Assembly: GCF_009296025.1 (NCBI RefSeq)
Contig: NZ_CP045178.1
Location: forward strand, 124,001 to 188,000
Direction: 5' to 3'
Origin: Streptomyces tsukubensis
Lineage (GTDB): Bacteria; Actinomycetota; Actinomycetes; Streptomycetales; Streptomycetaceae
Length of the DNA: 64,000 nt
Shown: positions 52,414 through 60,293 of the stretch, one piece after another
Position numbering within the stretch: the stretch's first letter is position 1
Layout of the letters: each line of letters starts with the position of its first letter
Notes under the pieces: model-generated
What the model was told of the DNA's origin: nothing
The model's input: only the letters and a program-made list of their open reading frames with translations
The model's database searches: none
Program-made: the position numbers and the translations under genes

Positions 52414-53124
52414 TCACTTGGTGATGGGGAAGAACAGACCCGCGGCCATGGCGCCGAGGATGGCCCCGCCGGTCAGCGGCTTCTTCCACCAGTAGAAGAG
52501 GATCGCTCCGAGGGTCGATCCGAGGCCGACGGGGACCGAGGCGGTGGCCGCGGCGAGAATGACGAGCGGACCCAGATAGCGTCCGGCCGAGTTGCCCGCG
52601 CCCATCATCACGTCGGCGCCGAAAGTCGATCCCGCGTTGGGCGAGTTGACGGTGGCCCTGCGGATCACCAGTACCAGCCATCCGATGGCGAGGCCGATCA
52701 CCGCGCCGGTGGGGAGCGCGAGCCAGAAGTGTTCGAGGGGCGCGGTGATTCCGCCGGCCAGCAGCATGGCGGGGATGCCGATGCCCACACCGGTCTGGAG
52801 CGAGCCGCCGATGTCGAGGATTCCCACCATCGGGGCCTCGATGATCCTGGCGAAGAGGAAGCCGGCGCCGAACGCGGCGGCCGCGCCGTAACTTCCGTTC
52901 TCCATGCCCGCTTTGAGCAGGGCGACCACGGCTACTTCGTTGAAGGCGCCGGTCTGGTAGGTGTAGTAGAGGTGGGTTCCCGCGAAGATGCCCGCGGCGA
53001 GCGAGGCGACGAAGAGGGGGAAGGCCCATTCGGAGAGCCAGAAGCCGCCTTCCCAAGGGCGGGGCCTGCCGCCGTCCTTACCCTCTCCGGTGTCGTCGCT
53101 CACGCCGATGTCGGTGGTGCTCAC
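52414..53124 (-). CDS. DUF4310-family membrane protein
   Basis: The protein has 236 aa. After about 30 polar residues there are six or so helices (WAFPLFVASLAAGIFAGTHLYYTY, IPAMLLAGGITAPLEHFWLALPTGAVIGLAIGWLVLVI, YLGPLVILAAATASVPVGLGSTLGAILFYWW). GVGIGIPAML and MGAGNSAGRYLGPL are conserved-looking loops. It always appears with DUF4311 in the gene sets I know, and the two resemble the halves of E. coli YhfT, a putative transporter. I infer a two-part permease. The GTG start has AGGAG 8 nt upstream and lies 13 bp after the DUF4311 gene. Confidence 0.8.
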   Translation of the reverse strand: MSTTDIGVSDDTGEGKDGGRPRPWEGGFWLSEWAFPLFVASLAAGIFAGTHLYYTYQTGAFNEVAVVALLKAGMENGSYGAAAAFGAGFLFARIIEAPMVGILDIGGSLQTGVGIGIPAMLLAGGITAPLEHFWLALPTGAVIGLAIGWLVLVIRRATVNSPNAGSTFGADVMMGAGNSAGRYLGPLVILAAATASVPVGLGSTLGAILFYWWKKPLTGGAILGAMAAGLFFPITK

Positions 53125-53137
53125 GTCACTGGCTCCT

Positions 53138-53926
53138 TCACTGCCCGGCCGTGCCGGTGCTCTCGTGCAACTGGTGCAGCCAGCCGGGAACGCCGATCTT
53201 CATCTGTTCGAGCAGTTCCATGTCGACACCGCGCAGGAAGGAGCTGGCTACGAAGAGGGCGATGACGGCCGCGGTGAGGCTCTTGGTGATGCGGTTCCAT
53301 CCCATGTCGTCGATGCCCTTGCCGACGACGATGCCGAGCACGATGCCGGGGACCGCGTTGCCCATCACGATGTGGGCGAGGCCACCGAGGACGGTGCCCC
53401 AGCCGCCGGTGCGTCGGCCCGCGTCCACGGCGGCCATCCAGAAGATGATCGGCATGACCGGGTTGAGCAGCCATTCGGAGGCAGGGCCGAGAACTTGGGA
53501 GGCGACGCTCTGCAACGAGTGCGGGATGGAGGCGGCGGTGGTGTTGAGAAGGGAGATCAGCACGACACCGACGGCGGCGCCGGTGAAGGCCATACGGCGG
53601 GGGTTGTGCAGAGTCTCGGCGAGGTTCCTGTTCTTGATCATCGAGATCGAAGCCGCCCAGTGCGGCACGATCCGGTGATCGACGTCGCCGGAGAGCGCGC
53701 CCGCGCCGACGGTGCTCGCCCAGGCGTTGAAGAAGAAGCCGAAACCGAAGGAGAAGTGCGCGATCGGGTCGTTCTCGCAGGCGTTGAGTTCGCCCAGGGT
53801 GCGGAAGGCGCCCATTCCCTGGGCCTGTGGAGCGTGGAACATGCGGGCGACGCCCGCGCCCGCGCCGAAGCCGATGAGCGCCCCGATGACGGCGGACTCC
53901 AGCAGGATGGTGAGTGTTTCGTTCAT
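53138..53926 (-). CDS. DUF4311-family membrane protein
   Basis: The protein has 262 aa and six to seven helices (LTILLESAVIGALIGFGAGAGVARMF, MAFTGAAVGVVLISLLNTTAA, VLGGLAHIVMGNAVPGIVLGIVVGKGI, LTAAVIALFVASSFLRG). Polar residues inside membrane stretches (NACENDPIAHFSFGFGFFFNAWAS) may line a path for substrate. It is the likely partner of the DUF4310 protein in one transporter. No biochemical function is known to me. Confidence 0.8.
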   Translation of the reverse strand: MNETLTILLESAVIGALIGFGAGAGVARMFHAPQAQGMGAFRTLGELNACENDPIAHFSFGFGFFFNAWASTVGAGALSGDVDHRIVPHWAASISMIKNRNLAETLHNPRRMAFTGAAVGVVLISLLNTTAASIPHSLQSVASQVLGPASEWLLNPVMPIIFWMAAVDAGRRTGGWGTVLGGLAHIVMGNAVPGIVLGIVVGKGIDDMGWNRITKSLTAAVIALFVASSFLRGVDMELLEQMKIGVPGWLHQLHESTGTAGQ

Positions 53927-54072
53927 GGAGAGGGTTCCACTTCAGAGCCGACAGGGGTCCTCGAAGAGGCTGGTGGTCCCGGCCCGGCGGCTGCGGTGCG
54001 GGCGGGCCGCCGGACTGGCTGTGCGAGGTGCGCGCGGGCACGCTCCCGTGCTCCGGGAGTGGCCTTGGCGTC

Positions 54073-54408
54073 TCACCTCATGTGGAGCAGATGCTGGGTG
54101 AGCTTCAGCCTCTCCTCCCGAACGGCGAAGTCCACCGAATCGAGGTCGAGGGAGGTGATGCGTACCCGCACCTTCATGGTGATCTCGTAGTGCACGCGCT
54201 TCCTGGGGAAGAGCACTCCGAGGAACCGCTCGGTCCTGCGGTGTTCCGCGGCCGACACGACCTCCAGGGCCAGGGGTTCCACACGGAAGGTGACCCCGCC
54301 GTCCTTTCCGGCCGCCGCCGACTGGACCTGGCGCATGACCGCGCCGAAGGCCCGCTCCTTGGTGGGTCCCGTTCCGGTCAGCCGCAGGGTCTGCTCGGAG
54401 TGGTTCAT
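54073..54408 (-). CDS. DUF4312-family soluble protein
   Basis: The protein has 111 aa with an alternating strand/helix pattern (QTLRLTGTGPTKERAFGAVMRQVQ, FRVEPLALEVVSAAEHRRTERFLG, VHYEITMKVRVRITSLDLDSVDF). It has no signal or membrane segment. It shares one base with the SFCGS gene stop (TGATG), so the two are made together. It may be a cytoplasmic subunit of the putative transporter; 146 bp separate it from the DUF4311 gene. Confidence 0.75.
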   Translation of the reverse strand: MNHSEQTLRLTGTGPTKERAFGAVMRQVQSAAAGKDGGVTFRVEPLALEVVSAAEHRRTERFLGVLFPRKRVHYEITMKVRVRITSLDLDSVDFAVREERLKLTQHLLHMR

Positions 54409-54788
54409 CAGGCGGTCCCGGCCTGGGAGTCCAGCTCCTTCTGCAGAGCCTGGGCGATCTTGAAGCCGAGTTCCTCGGTGTCGAGGAAACCGAAGCCGAG
54501 GACCCGCTTGCCCTGCTGGATGGCGGTGACGCCCGCCTCGGCGCTGCGCATGCCGAACTCGATGTCGTGGCCGTACTTGGCCTTGGCCGTCACGGCGCCC
54601 GCGCCGCCGCTGCCGCAGAAGCTCAGCCCGAGGACGGCTCCCTCGGCCGCCATCACGTCTCCGACCTTCATGTCGGCGCCGGGGCCCGGTATCAGCACGG
54701 CCTCAAGGCCGGCCTTCCTGACTCCCTCCGCGACGGCCTGGCCCTTGCCGAGCCGGTTGCCGATGACGATTTTCACAGTGTCCGACAT
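54408..54788 (-). CDS. SFCGS-family glycine-rich protein (DUF2620/YhfU-like)
   Basis: The protein has 126 aa. It starts KIVIGNRLGKGQAVAEGVRKAGLEAVLIPGPGADMKVGDV and carries the family motif LSFCGSGGAGAVTAKAKYG, which names the group. The N-terminal beta-loop-alpha with GNRLGKG recalls the active loop of small PTS IIB proteins, and a conserved Cys is present in SFCGS; this resemblance is my inference. E. coli YhfU is a relative and also lies beside a YhfT-type membrane protein and a PRD protein. Confidence 0.8.
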   Translation of the reverse strand: MSDTVKIVIGNRLGKGQAVAEGVRKAGLEAVLIPGPGADMKVGDVMAAEGAVLGLSFCGSGGAGAVTAKAKYGHDIEFGMRSAEAGVTAIQQGKRVLGFGFLDTEELGFKIAQALQKELDSQAGTA

Positions 54789-54837
54789 GGTGTTTCTTCC
54801 TGTCTGGTGGGCCGGTTCATGGTGGTGTGGATGTGGT

Positions 54838-55248
54838 TCAGACGCTGTCGTCGTGACCGGACGCGCTCTCCTGGAGCGCCGCCTCGAAGTGGAGGGTAAG
54901 GAGCAGCACCTCGGGATCGGTGACGGTGTGGTCACGGCCGGCGCAGTAGTCCTGGAGCAACTCCCTTACCGCCGCCAACTGTTCCTCGCCGACCTCGTCG
55001 TAGAGGTGGCGGTCCAGCTCCGGTGGGTACTCGTGCTCACGCACCCGCCGTACGAAGGCGACCGTGTGGGCGGCCAGGGCCAGTCTGCGGACGTCGTTCA
55101 TGGGGAGGGAACGGCCCGCCGCGTAGGCGTCCGCCGCGGTCAGCAGTTCCTCCGCGTCGGCCCTGTCTTCTTCTGTCAGATGGGTGTCGTCGGCCAACTG
55201 GTCGAGTATGAGCCGGGGGTGAGTGGCGCTGGGCGGGGTGCCGGTCAT
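54838..55248 (-). CDS. Single PRD-domain protein (YhfY-like)
   Basis: The protein has 136 aa and is all helical. LILDQLADDTHLTEEDRADAEELLTAADAYAAGRSLPMNDVRRLALAAHTVAFVRRV and PEVLLLTLHFEAAL give the two conserved His positions of a PTS regulation domain. There is no DNA-binding part, unlike BglG or LevR. PRD domains are phosphorylated by HPr or by EII components, so this protein may sense the state of the HPr-like protein in the same cluster. Its ATG overlaps the amidohydrolase stop by 4 nt. Confidence 0.72.
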   Translation of the reverse strand: MTGTPPSATHPRLILDQLADDTHLTEEDRADAEELLTAADAYAAGRSLPMNDVRRLALAAHTVAFVRRVREHEYPPELDRHLYDEVGEEQLAAVRELLQDYCAGRDHTVTDPEVLLLTLHFEAALQESASGHDDSV

Positions 55249-56504
55249 GCGTCGGCCTTTCGTATGCGGTGCGTGACGCCTGCCCGCACCGTGGCCACCG
55301 CGGTGAGCCTGTGCCCTGTGGTGCGGGTGCGGCCCTCGGCGTCCACGAGGGGAGTGGTGTCCTCCACCCGGTCCAGGAGAGCGAGGTCGGCGACGGACCC
55401 CACGGCGAGGCTGCCGAGTCGGCCCGCCAGACCGATGGACTCGGCGGCCTCCGACGTCGCGGCGCGGACCGTCTCGTTGAGCGTCAGCCCCGCGGCGAGG
55501 AGTTTGGTCATGGTGGTGGTGAAGTCGTGCACAGGACCCACGAGGTTCCGCCCGTGGATGTCGGTACTGACCGTATGCGGCCTGATCCCGTATTCCAGAG
55601 CGCGCTCCATGGTGTCGAAGGCGAAACTGGCACTACCGTGTCCGACATCGAGACGGACTCCGCGTTCCAGGGCGGCGCGGGCCTGCGGAAGAGGTCCGGA
55701 GCCCGCTTCGGGGAAGAGTCCTCCGGCCTTGCCGTGGAAGGCATGGGTGACGACGTCACCGGCGCCGAGGAGGTCGAGTACGTCACCGAACGCGGGGGGA
55801 GCGTTACCGACGTGCACCATCACGGGGAAGGGCCGTCCTGTCTCCGCGGCGATCCTCTCGGTGACGCGCTTGGCCGCGCGCAGGGGTTCGAGGCCGTTCT
55901 CCCCCACCACGGAACGGCTCATCCGGATCTTGACGCCTCGGATGACGTCCCGGTGGGCGAGGATCGTCCTGATGCTGTCGGCCGACCGGATGTCGTCGTC
56001 TCCCGCCAGCTCGGTGGTTCCGCGCGTCAGGCCGTGCCGGGAGATGTTGAGCCAGCTCAGGACACGTGTAGTGCTGGGCGCGACGACCGTACGCTCGAAG
56101 TCGGCGAAGTTGTCGGAGCCGGAGCTGCCCGCGTCGACCACCGTGGTGACACCCGACCTGACACCGGCGAGGTCGGCCGCGACACCCAGGCCCGTGGCGT
56201 GATCGTAGACGTGGGCGTGCAGGTCGATGAGGCCCGGTGTGACCAGCAGGCCGTGCGCGTCGAAGAATTCCGCGTACAGGCCGTCGGCGCTGCCCGGTTC
56301 CACCACGGCCGCGATACGACCGTCGCGGACGGCGATGTCACCGGCCGAGGAGGTGCCCTTCTCGGGATCGACCAGCAGACCGCCGCCGATCACCAGATCG
56401 TAGGGTCCTGCCTCTTCCTGGGAGAGTGCCGGGTGGGAGAGGTTCGTTCCGCCAAGAGGCGTGACCGTGCGGCTTGTTGCCGACTCGTCATGGGATGCAG
56501 ACAT
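55245..56504 (-). CDS. Amidohydrolase/deacetylase-family metalloenzyme
   Basis: The protein has 419 aa and is a dihydroorotase-like amidohydrolase. TPGLIDLHAHVYDH gives the HxH metal pair, VIRGVKIRMS holds a Lys where carboxylated Lys sits in relatives, VMVHVGNAPP and VVTHAFHGKAG give the next His residues, and RLDVGHGSASF comes near the last metal position. It belongs with the EF0837/Atu3266-type group. I infer removal of an acyl group from an amino-sugar acid before the DgaE-like step. ATG 56504 follows AAGGCGG. It is the first gene of the cluster, divergent from iclR. Confidence 0.85.
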   Translation of the reverse strand: MSASHDESATSRTVTPLGGTNLSHPALSQEEAGPYDLVIGGGLLVDPEKGTSSAGDIAVRDGRIAAVVEPGSADGLYAEFFDAHGLLVTPGLIDLHAHVYDHATGLGVAADLAGVRSGVTTVVDAGSSGSDNFADFERTVVAPSTTRVLSWLNISRHGLTRGTTELAGDDDIRSADSIRTILAHRDVIRGVKIRMSRSVVGENGLEPLRAAKRVTERIAAETGRPFPVMVHVGNAPPAFGDVLDLLGAGDVVTHAFHGKAGGLFPEAGSGPLPQARAALERGVRLDVGHGSASFAFDTMERALEYGIRPHTVSTDIHGRNLVGPVHDFTTTMTKLLAAGLTLNETVRAATSEAAESIGLAGRLGSLAVGSVADLALLDRVEDTTPLVDAEGRTRTTGHRLTAVATVRAGVTHRIRKADA

Positions 56505-56585
56505 GTACAACCGCCTTCGGTGGGGGTCCGGGGTCGATGGACGACCGGGGCGACCCTGACCGATGTTCCGTAGGATAGATTGCCG

Positions 56586-56600
56586 TTCCGTGGAGCGGAC
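56586..56600. promoter_or_regulatory. IclR-type operator candidate
   Basis: TTCCG-TGGAG-CGGAC is a near-perfect dyad of the TTCCG-N5-CGGAA form seen for some IclR regulators. A second TTCCG at 56566-56570 stands exactly 20 bp away, two helical turns. Both lie in the divergent region between iclR and the cluster. Confidence 0.55.
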
Positions 56601-56636
56601 CAGGGTCACGTTAGCTGAGAGGTAACCGGAGAAACA

Positions 56637-57416
56637 ATGGATTCCGACAGGGCAGTTGCCGGAACAGAAATCACGGGGGTGTCCGGCTCCAACTCCGTGG
56701 CCAAGGCACTGCGCGTGCTGGACGCGCTCGCCCAGCCGGACGCGCCGCACCGGCTGGGCGAGATCGCGGAACGGTCAGGGGTGCCGAAGGCGAGCGCCCA
56801 CCGCATCCTCGGCACACTGGTGGCGGAGGGGTACGCGGTACCGGACGGCGAGGGTCGCTACGGCATCGGCGGCTCGCTCCAGGCGATGGCCGCGCGCGTA
56901 CTGTCGGAGGACACGGTCGGTATCGGCGCGGTGTTGCGCACACTCCAGCAACGCCTCGGCCAGACGGTGCACCTCGCCGTCCTCAACGGCGATCACGCCA
57001 CCTATACGCACAAGGTGGACCCCGACCGCGCCTACCGCATCGCCACGGAGGTCGGCATGCGGCTGCCGCTGCACGCGACCGCCGCGGGCAAGGCCCTGCT
57101 CGCCCACCTCCCCGCCGAGGAGGCCTCGGCGCTGCTCGACACCGTTGCGCTGACCGCGAGGACCGCGCGGACGGTGACCGGCCGCGCGGAGCTGGACCAC
57201 GAGCTGCGGGGGGTGCGCGCCGACGGTTTCGCCGTCGACTACGAGGAACACGAACAGTCGATCTGTTCCCTGGCGGCGCCGGTGCTCGACAGCGGTGGCT
57301 ACCCGGTGGGCGCGGTCTCCGTCTCGGCGCTCACCTTCCTCGTCACCAGGGAACAGCTCCCCTCCTTCGCCGACGCGGTACGCCAGGCGGCCGCCGACGT
57401 GGCCAGGCGCCTCTGA
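56637..57416 (+). CDS. IclR-family transcriptional regulator
   Basis: The protein has 259 aa. The N-terminal winged helix reads NSVAKALRVLDALAQPDAPHRLGEIAERSGVPKASAHRILGTLVAEGYAV. The C-terminal GAF-like effector domain includes LHATAAGKALLAHLP and VDYEEHEQSICSLAAPVLDSGGYPVGAVSVSALTFLV, both well conserved. It diverges from the nine-gene cluster and probably controls it in response to a pathway acid. GGAG lies 5 nt before ATG 56637. Confidence 0.92.
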   Translation: MDSDRAVAGTEITGVSGSNSVAKALRVLDALAQPDAPHRLGEIAERSGVPKASAHRILGTLVAEGYAVPDGEGRYGIGGSLQAMAARVLSEDTVGIGAVLRTLQQRLGQTVHLAVLNGDHATYTHKVDPDRAYRIATEVGMRLPLHATAAGKALLAHLPAEEASALLDTVALTARTARTVTGRAELDHELRGVRADGFAVDYEEHEQSICSLAAPVLDSGGYPVGAVSVSALTFLVTREQLPSFADAVRQAAADVARRL

Positions 57417-57485
57417 GCGCACGGTACGGGCGGCGGGGAGGGCGCGAGCGGCGCGGAGAGGCATCCCGCCCACTCGGCGCACTTA

Positions 57486-57647
57486 GGGGTCCTTGCAATA
57501 TGGGCGCCCGAGCCGCGAGGGCCGGCACCGCACCTCGCGGCGTTGCCGAAAAGCCCTGGTAGCTCCGCTACGAGGGCTCTCCGGCGCCTTGCGACGCACG
57601 GCACCAGCCCCCGCGGCCTGATCGGACTCCCCTATTGCAAGGACCCC
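57486..57647 (+). mobile_element. 162-bp MITE-like inverted-repeat element, copy 3
   Basis: It has the same orientation as copy 1, with five base differences, one of them in the left terminus (AATATGGG). It is flanked by exact TTA duplications (57483-57485 and 57648-57650). It lies between iclR and the phospholipase C gene. The central hairpin is more complete here: AGCCCT and AGGGCT pair outside the GTAGC/GCTAC stem. Confidence 0.93.
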
Positions 57648-57650
57648 TTA

Positions 57651-58186
57651 CGCCGCGCGGCAGAGCGCCGTGGCCATCGAGGCGGATCGGACGCGGCAGG
57701 GGACCACCACGGCCGTGCGCCGCACCACGCCGAGTGCGCCGCGCCACGACCGTCCACTTCACCACCGCCCGCTTCACCACGACCGCCCACCGCAGCACGC
57801 CCGAAATGCCACCGGAAACCCGAAATCGCTTCGGACGACCGGGATTTCACCGAACACCCGGAACCGCCCATACGCCGACACCACTTACGGTGGCCGTCCC
57901 GCCGTGCCTGAACCCGGTTCGCCGGCCACCACCCGTCCCTGTTCCGCCACCGCGGACCCCCCACCTCGCGAGGCCACTCCCCCGCCGCCCCGCCGCAGGC
58001 ACTGTTGACCTTGGGTCCTGGCTGTTCGAAGCTGGTGCGCCGGGGACTCTCGTTGATGTCGCGCACGGTGTTGTTCGCGTGCGGTATCGCACCGCTTCAC
58101 CGTGGCGACCTCCACAGGCCCCCTTCGACCGATGCCCTTGCACCACCAGGCTCACCAGCCTTGTCGCACCAGGAGGCCCCCCACCC
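57651..58186. other. Long upstream region of the phospholipase C gene
   Basis: About 540 bp without a credible gene; the frames open here code for His/Pro/Arg-rich sequence unlike real proteins. It must hold the phospholipase promoter. A repeat of CTTCACCAC at 57757 and 57772 and a TTGACC near 58005 are noted, but I cannot define a promoter or PHO box. Confidence 0.4.
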
Positions 58187-60241
58187 ATGCCTGAACTCAA
58201 TCGGCGCCGATTCATGCAGATCGCCGGCGCCACCGCCGGGTTCGCCGCACTGTCGAACAGCATCGACCGCGCCGCCGCCATTCCCGCCGGGCGGCGCTCC
58301 GGCACCATCGACGATGTCGAGCACATCGTCGTGCTGATGCAGGAGAACCGGTCCTTCGACCACTACTTCGGCGCGCTGAAGGGCGTGCGCGGCTTCGGCG
58401 ATCCGCGCCCCGTGACCCTCGACAGCGGGAAATCCGTCTGGCACCAGCCGAGCGGCGGGTCGGAGGTACTGCCGTACCACCCGGACGCCGAAGACCTCGG
58501 CATGCAGTTCATCAGTGGCCTCGACCACGACTGGGCGGGTGGACACAAGGCCTGGAACAAGGGAAAGTACGACCAGTGGATCCCGGCCAAGTCGTCGGGG
58601 ACCATGGCCCACCTGACACGTCAGGACATCCCGTTCCACTACGCGCTGGCCGACGCGTTCACCGTGTGCGACGCGTACCACTGTTCGTTCATGGGTGCCA
58701 CCGACCCCAACCGCTACTACCTGTGGTCCGGCCATGTGGGGAACGACGGCAAGGGCGGCGGCCCGGTCCTCGGCAACGCCGAAGCGGGGTACGACTGGAC
58801 CACCTACCCGGAGCGCCTGGAGCAGGCGAAGGTGTCGTGGAAGATCTATCAGGACATCGGTGACGGACTCGACGCCGACGGCTCCTGGGGCTGGATCGAC
58901 GACGCCTACCGCGGGAACTACGGCGACAACTCGCTGCTCTACTTCAACAAGTACCGCGACGCGAAGCCAGGCGACCCGCTCTTCGAGAAGGCCCGCACCG
59001 GCACCGACGCCAAGGCGGGTGACGGCTTCTTCGACAAGCTGCGCGCCGACGTGAAGGCGGGAACACTGCCGAAGGTCTCCTGGATCGCCGCGCCCGAGGC
59101 CTTCTCCGAGCACCCCAACTGGCCCGCCAACTACGGCGCCTGGTACATCTCACAGGTGCTCGACGCCCTGACCTCCAACCCTGAGGTGTGGAGCAGGACG
59201 GCGTTGTTCGTCACCTACGACGAGAACGACGGCTACTTCGACCACGTCGTGCCGCCCTTCCCCCCGGCCTCGGCCGACCAGGGGCTCTCCACCGTCGACA
59301 CCACACTCGACCACTTCCCCGGCGACGCCTCGTACTCGGCGGGCCCCTACGGTCTCGGCCAGCGGGTGCCCATGGTCGTCGTCTCCCCGTGGAGCACGGG
59401 CGGGTACGTGTGTTCCGAGGTCTTCGACCACACCTCCGTCATCCGCTTCATAGAGCGCAGGTTCGGTGTGGCCGAGCCGAACATCTCTCCCTGGCGCAGA
59501 GCCATCTGCGGTGACCTCACCTCCGCGTTCGACTTCTCACTGCGCGTCACCCGTCCGGCATCGCTGCCCGACACGGACGCCTACGAGCCGCCGGACCACG
59601 ACCGGCACGACAGCTATGTGCCGAAGCCTCCGGCGGACCCGGCGCTGCCCAAGCAGGAACCGGGGTCGCGCAAGACACGTCCGCTCCCGTACGCGCCCCA
59701 CGTGGACGGCTCCGCGACGCCGTCCACCGGTCGCTTCACCCTCGGCTTCGGGAGCGGGCCGAAGGCGGGCGCCAATTTCCACGTCACCGCGGGCAACAGG
59801 AAGGACGGCCCCTGGTCGTACACCACAGAAGCGGGCAAGGAGATCTCCGACACCTGGAACACGGCCTACTCCGACGGCGTGGTCGACCTCACGGTGCACG
59901 GCCCCAACGGGTTCCTGCGCACCTTTCAGGGACCGGGGAAGACGGCGGGTCCTGAGGTGACAGCTCGGCACACCTCCTCGGGACAGCTCGAACTGACCCT
60001 GACCAACCTGTCCGACACCACCTGCAAGCTCACCGCCACGGACTCCTACGGCGGTAAGAAGCAGACCTGGACCGTGCGTCCCGGTGCCCGGGTGGTGAAG
60101 CGGGTGGACCCGCGCGCGGGCAAGGGCTGGTACGACCTGTCCGTCGTCTCCGACCAGGACAAGACGTTCCTGCGCCGACTCGCCGGCCATGTCGAGACCG
60201 GCGCGGTGGGCGTCAGCGACCCGGCCATCGCCGCTCACTGA
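58187..60241 (+). CDS. Secreted phosphocholine-type phospholipase C
   Basis: The protein has 684 aa. A Tat signal (LNRRRFMQIAGATAGFAAL) is followed by the phosphoesterase domain: VEHIVVLMQENRSFDHYFGALKGVRGF carries the Asn/Glu/His of the active site, SFMGATDPNRYYLWSG follows, and TYDENDGYFDHVVPP gives the second metal/active-site cluster. Two C-terminal DUF756 beta domains follow (GRFTLGFGSGPKAGANFHV and LELTLTNLSDTTCKL). These are hallmarks of the PlcN/PlcH group that acts on phosphatidylcholine or sphingomyelin. AGGAGG lies 10 nt before ATG 58187; the earlier open frame would spoil the Tat signal. Confidence 0.92.
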   Translation: MPELNRRRFMQIAGATAGFAALSNSIDRAAAIPAGRRSGTIDDVEHIVVLMQENRSFDHYFGALKGVRGFGDPRPVTLDSGKSVWHQPSGGSEVLPYHPDAEDLGMQFISGLDHDWAGGHKAWNKGKYDQWIPAKSSGTMAHLTRQDIPFHYALADAFTVCDAYHCSFMGATDPNRYYLWSGHVGNDGKGGGPVLGNAEAGYDWTTYPERLEQAKVSWKIYQDIGDGLDADGSWGWIDDAYRGNYGDNSLLYFNKYRDAKPGDPLFEKARTGTDAKAGDGFFDKLRADVKAGTLPKVSWIAAPEAFSEHPNWPANYGAWYISQVLDALTSNPEVWSRTALFVTYDENDGYFDHVVPPFPPASADQGLSTVDTTLDHFPGDASYSAGPYGLGQRVPMVVVSPWSTGGYVCSEVFDHTSVIRFIERRFGVAEPNISPWRRAICGDLTSAFDFSLRVTRPASLPDTDAYEPPDHDRHDSYVPKPPADPALPKQEPGSRKTRPLPYAPHVDGSATPSTGRFTLGFGSGPKAGANFHVTAGNRKDGPWSYTTEAGKEISDTWNTAYSDGVVDLTVHGPNGFLRTFQGPGKTAGPEVTARHTSSGQLELTLTNLSDTTCKLTATDSYGGKKQTWTVRPGARVVKRVDPRAGKGWYDLSVVSDQDKTFLRRLAGHVETGAVGVSDPAIAAH

Positions 60242-60246
60242 TCCAC

Positions 60247-60275
60247 GCGGGGGCCCGCCGTCCACGGGCCCCCGC
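60247..60275. terminator. Bidirectional terminator
   Basis: 11-bp perfect arms (60247-60257 with 60265-60275) and a 7-nt loop lie between convergent genes, 6 bp after the phospholipase stop. Confidence 0.8.
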
Positions 60276-60293
60276 CGCGTCGGGATCGCCGGC

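Noticed and set aside
57670..58008. A 112-codon frame upstream of the phospholipase C gene.
   Set aside because: His/Pro/Arg-rich composition, no ribosome site and no resemblance to a protein family.
58000..58080. A PHO box before the second phospholipase C gene.
   Set aside because: GTTGACC and GTTCG motifs are present but not in the 11-bp direct-repeat spacing expected for PhoP.
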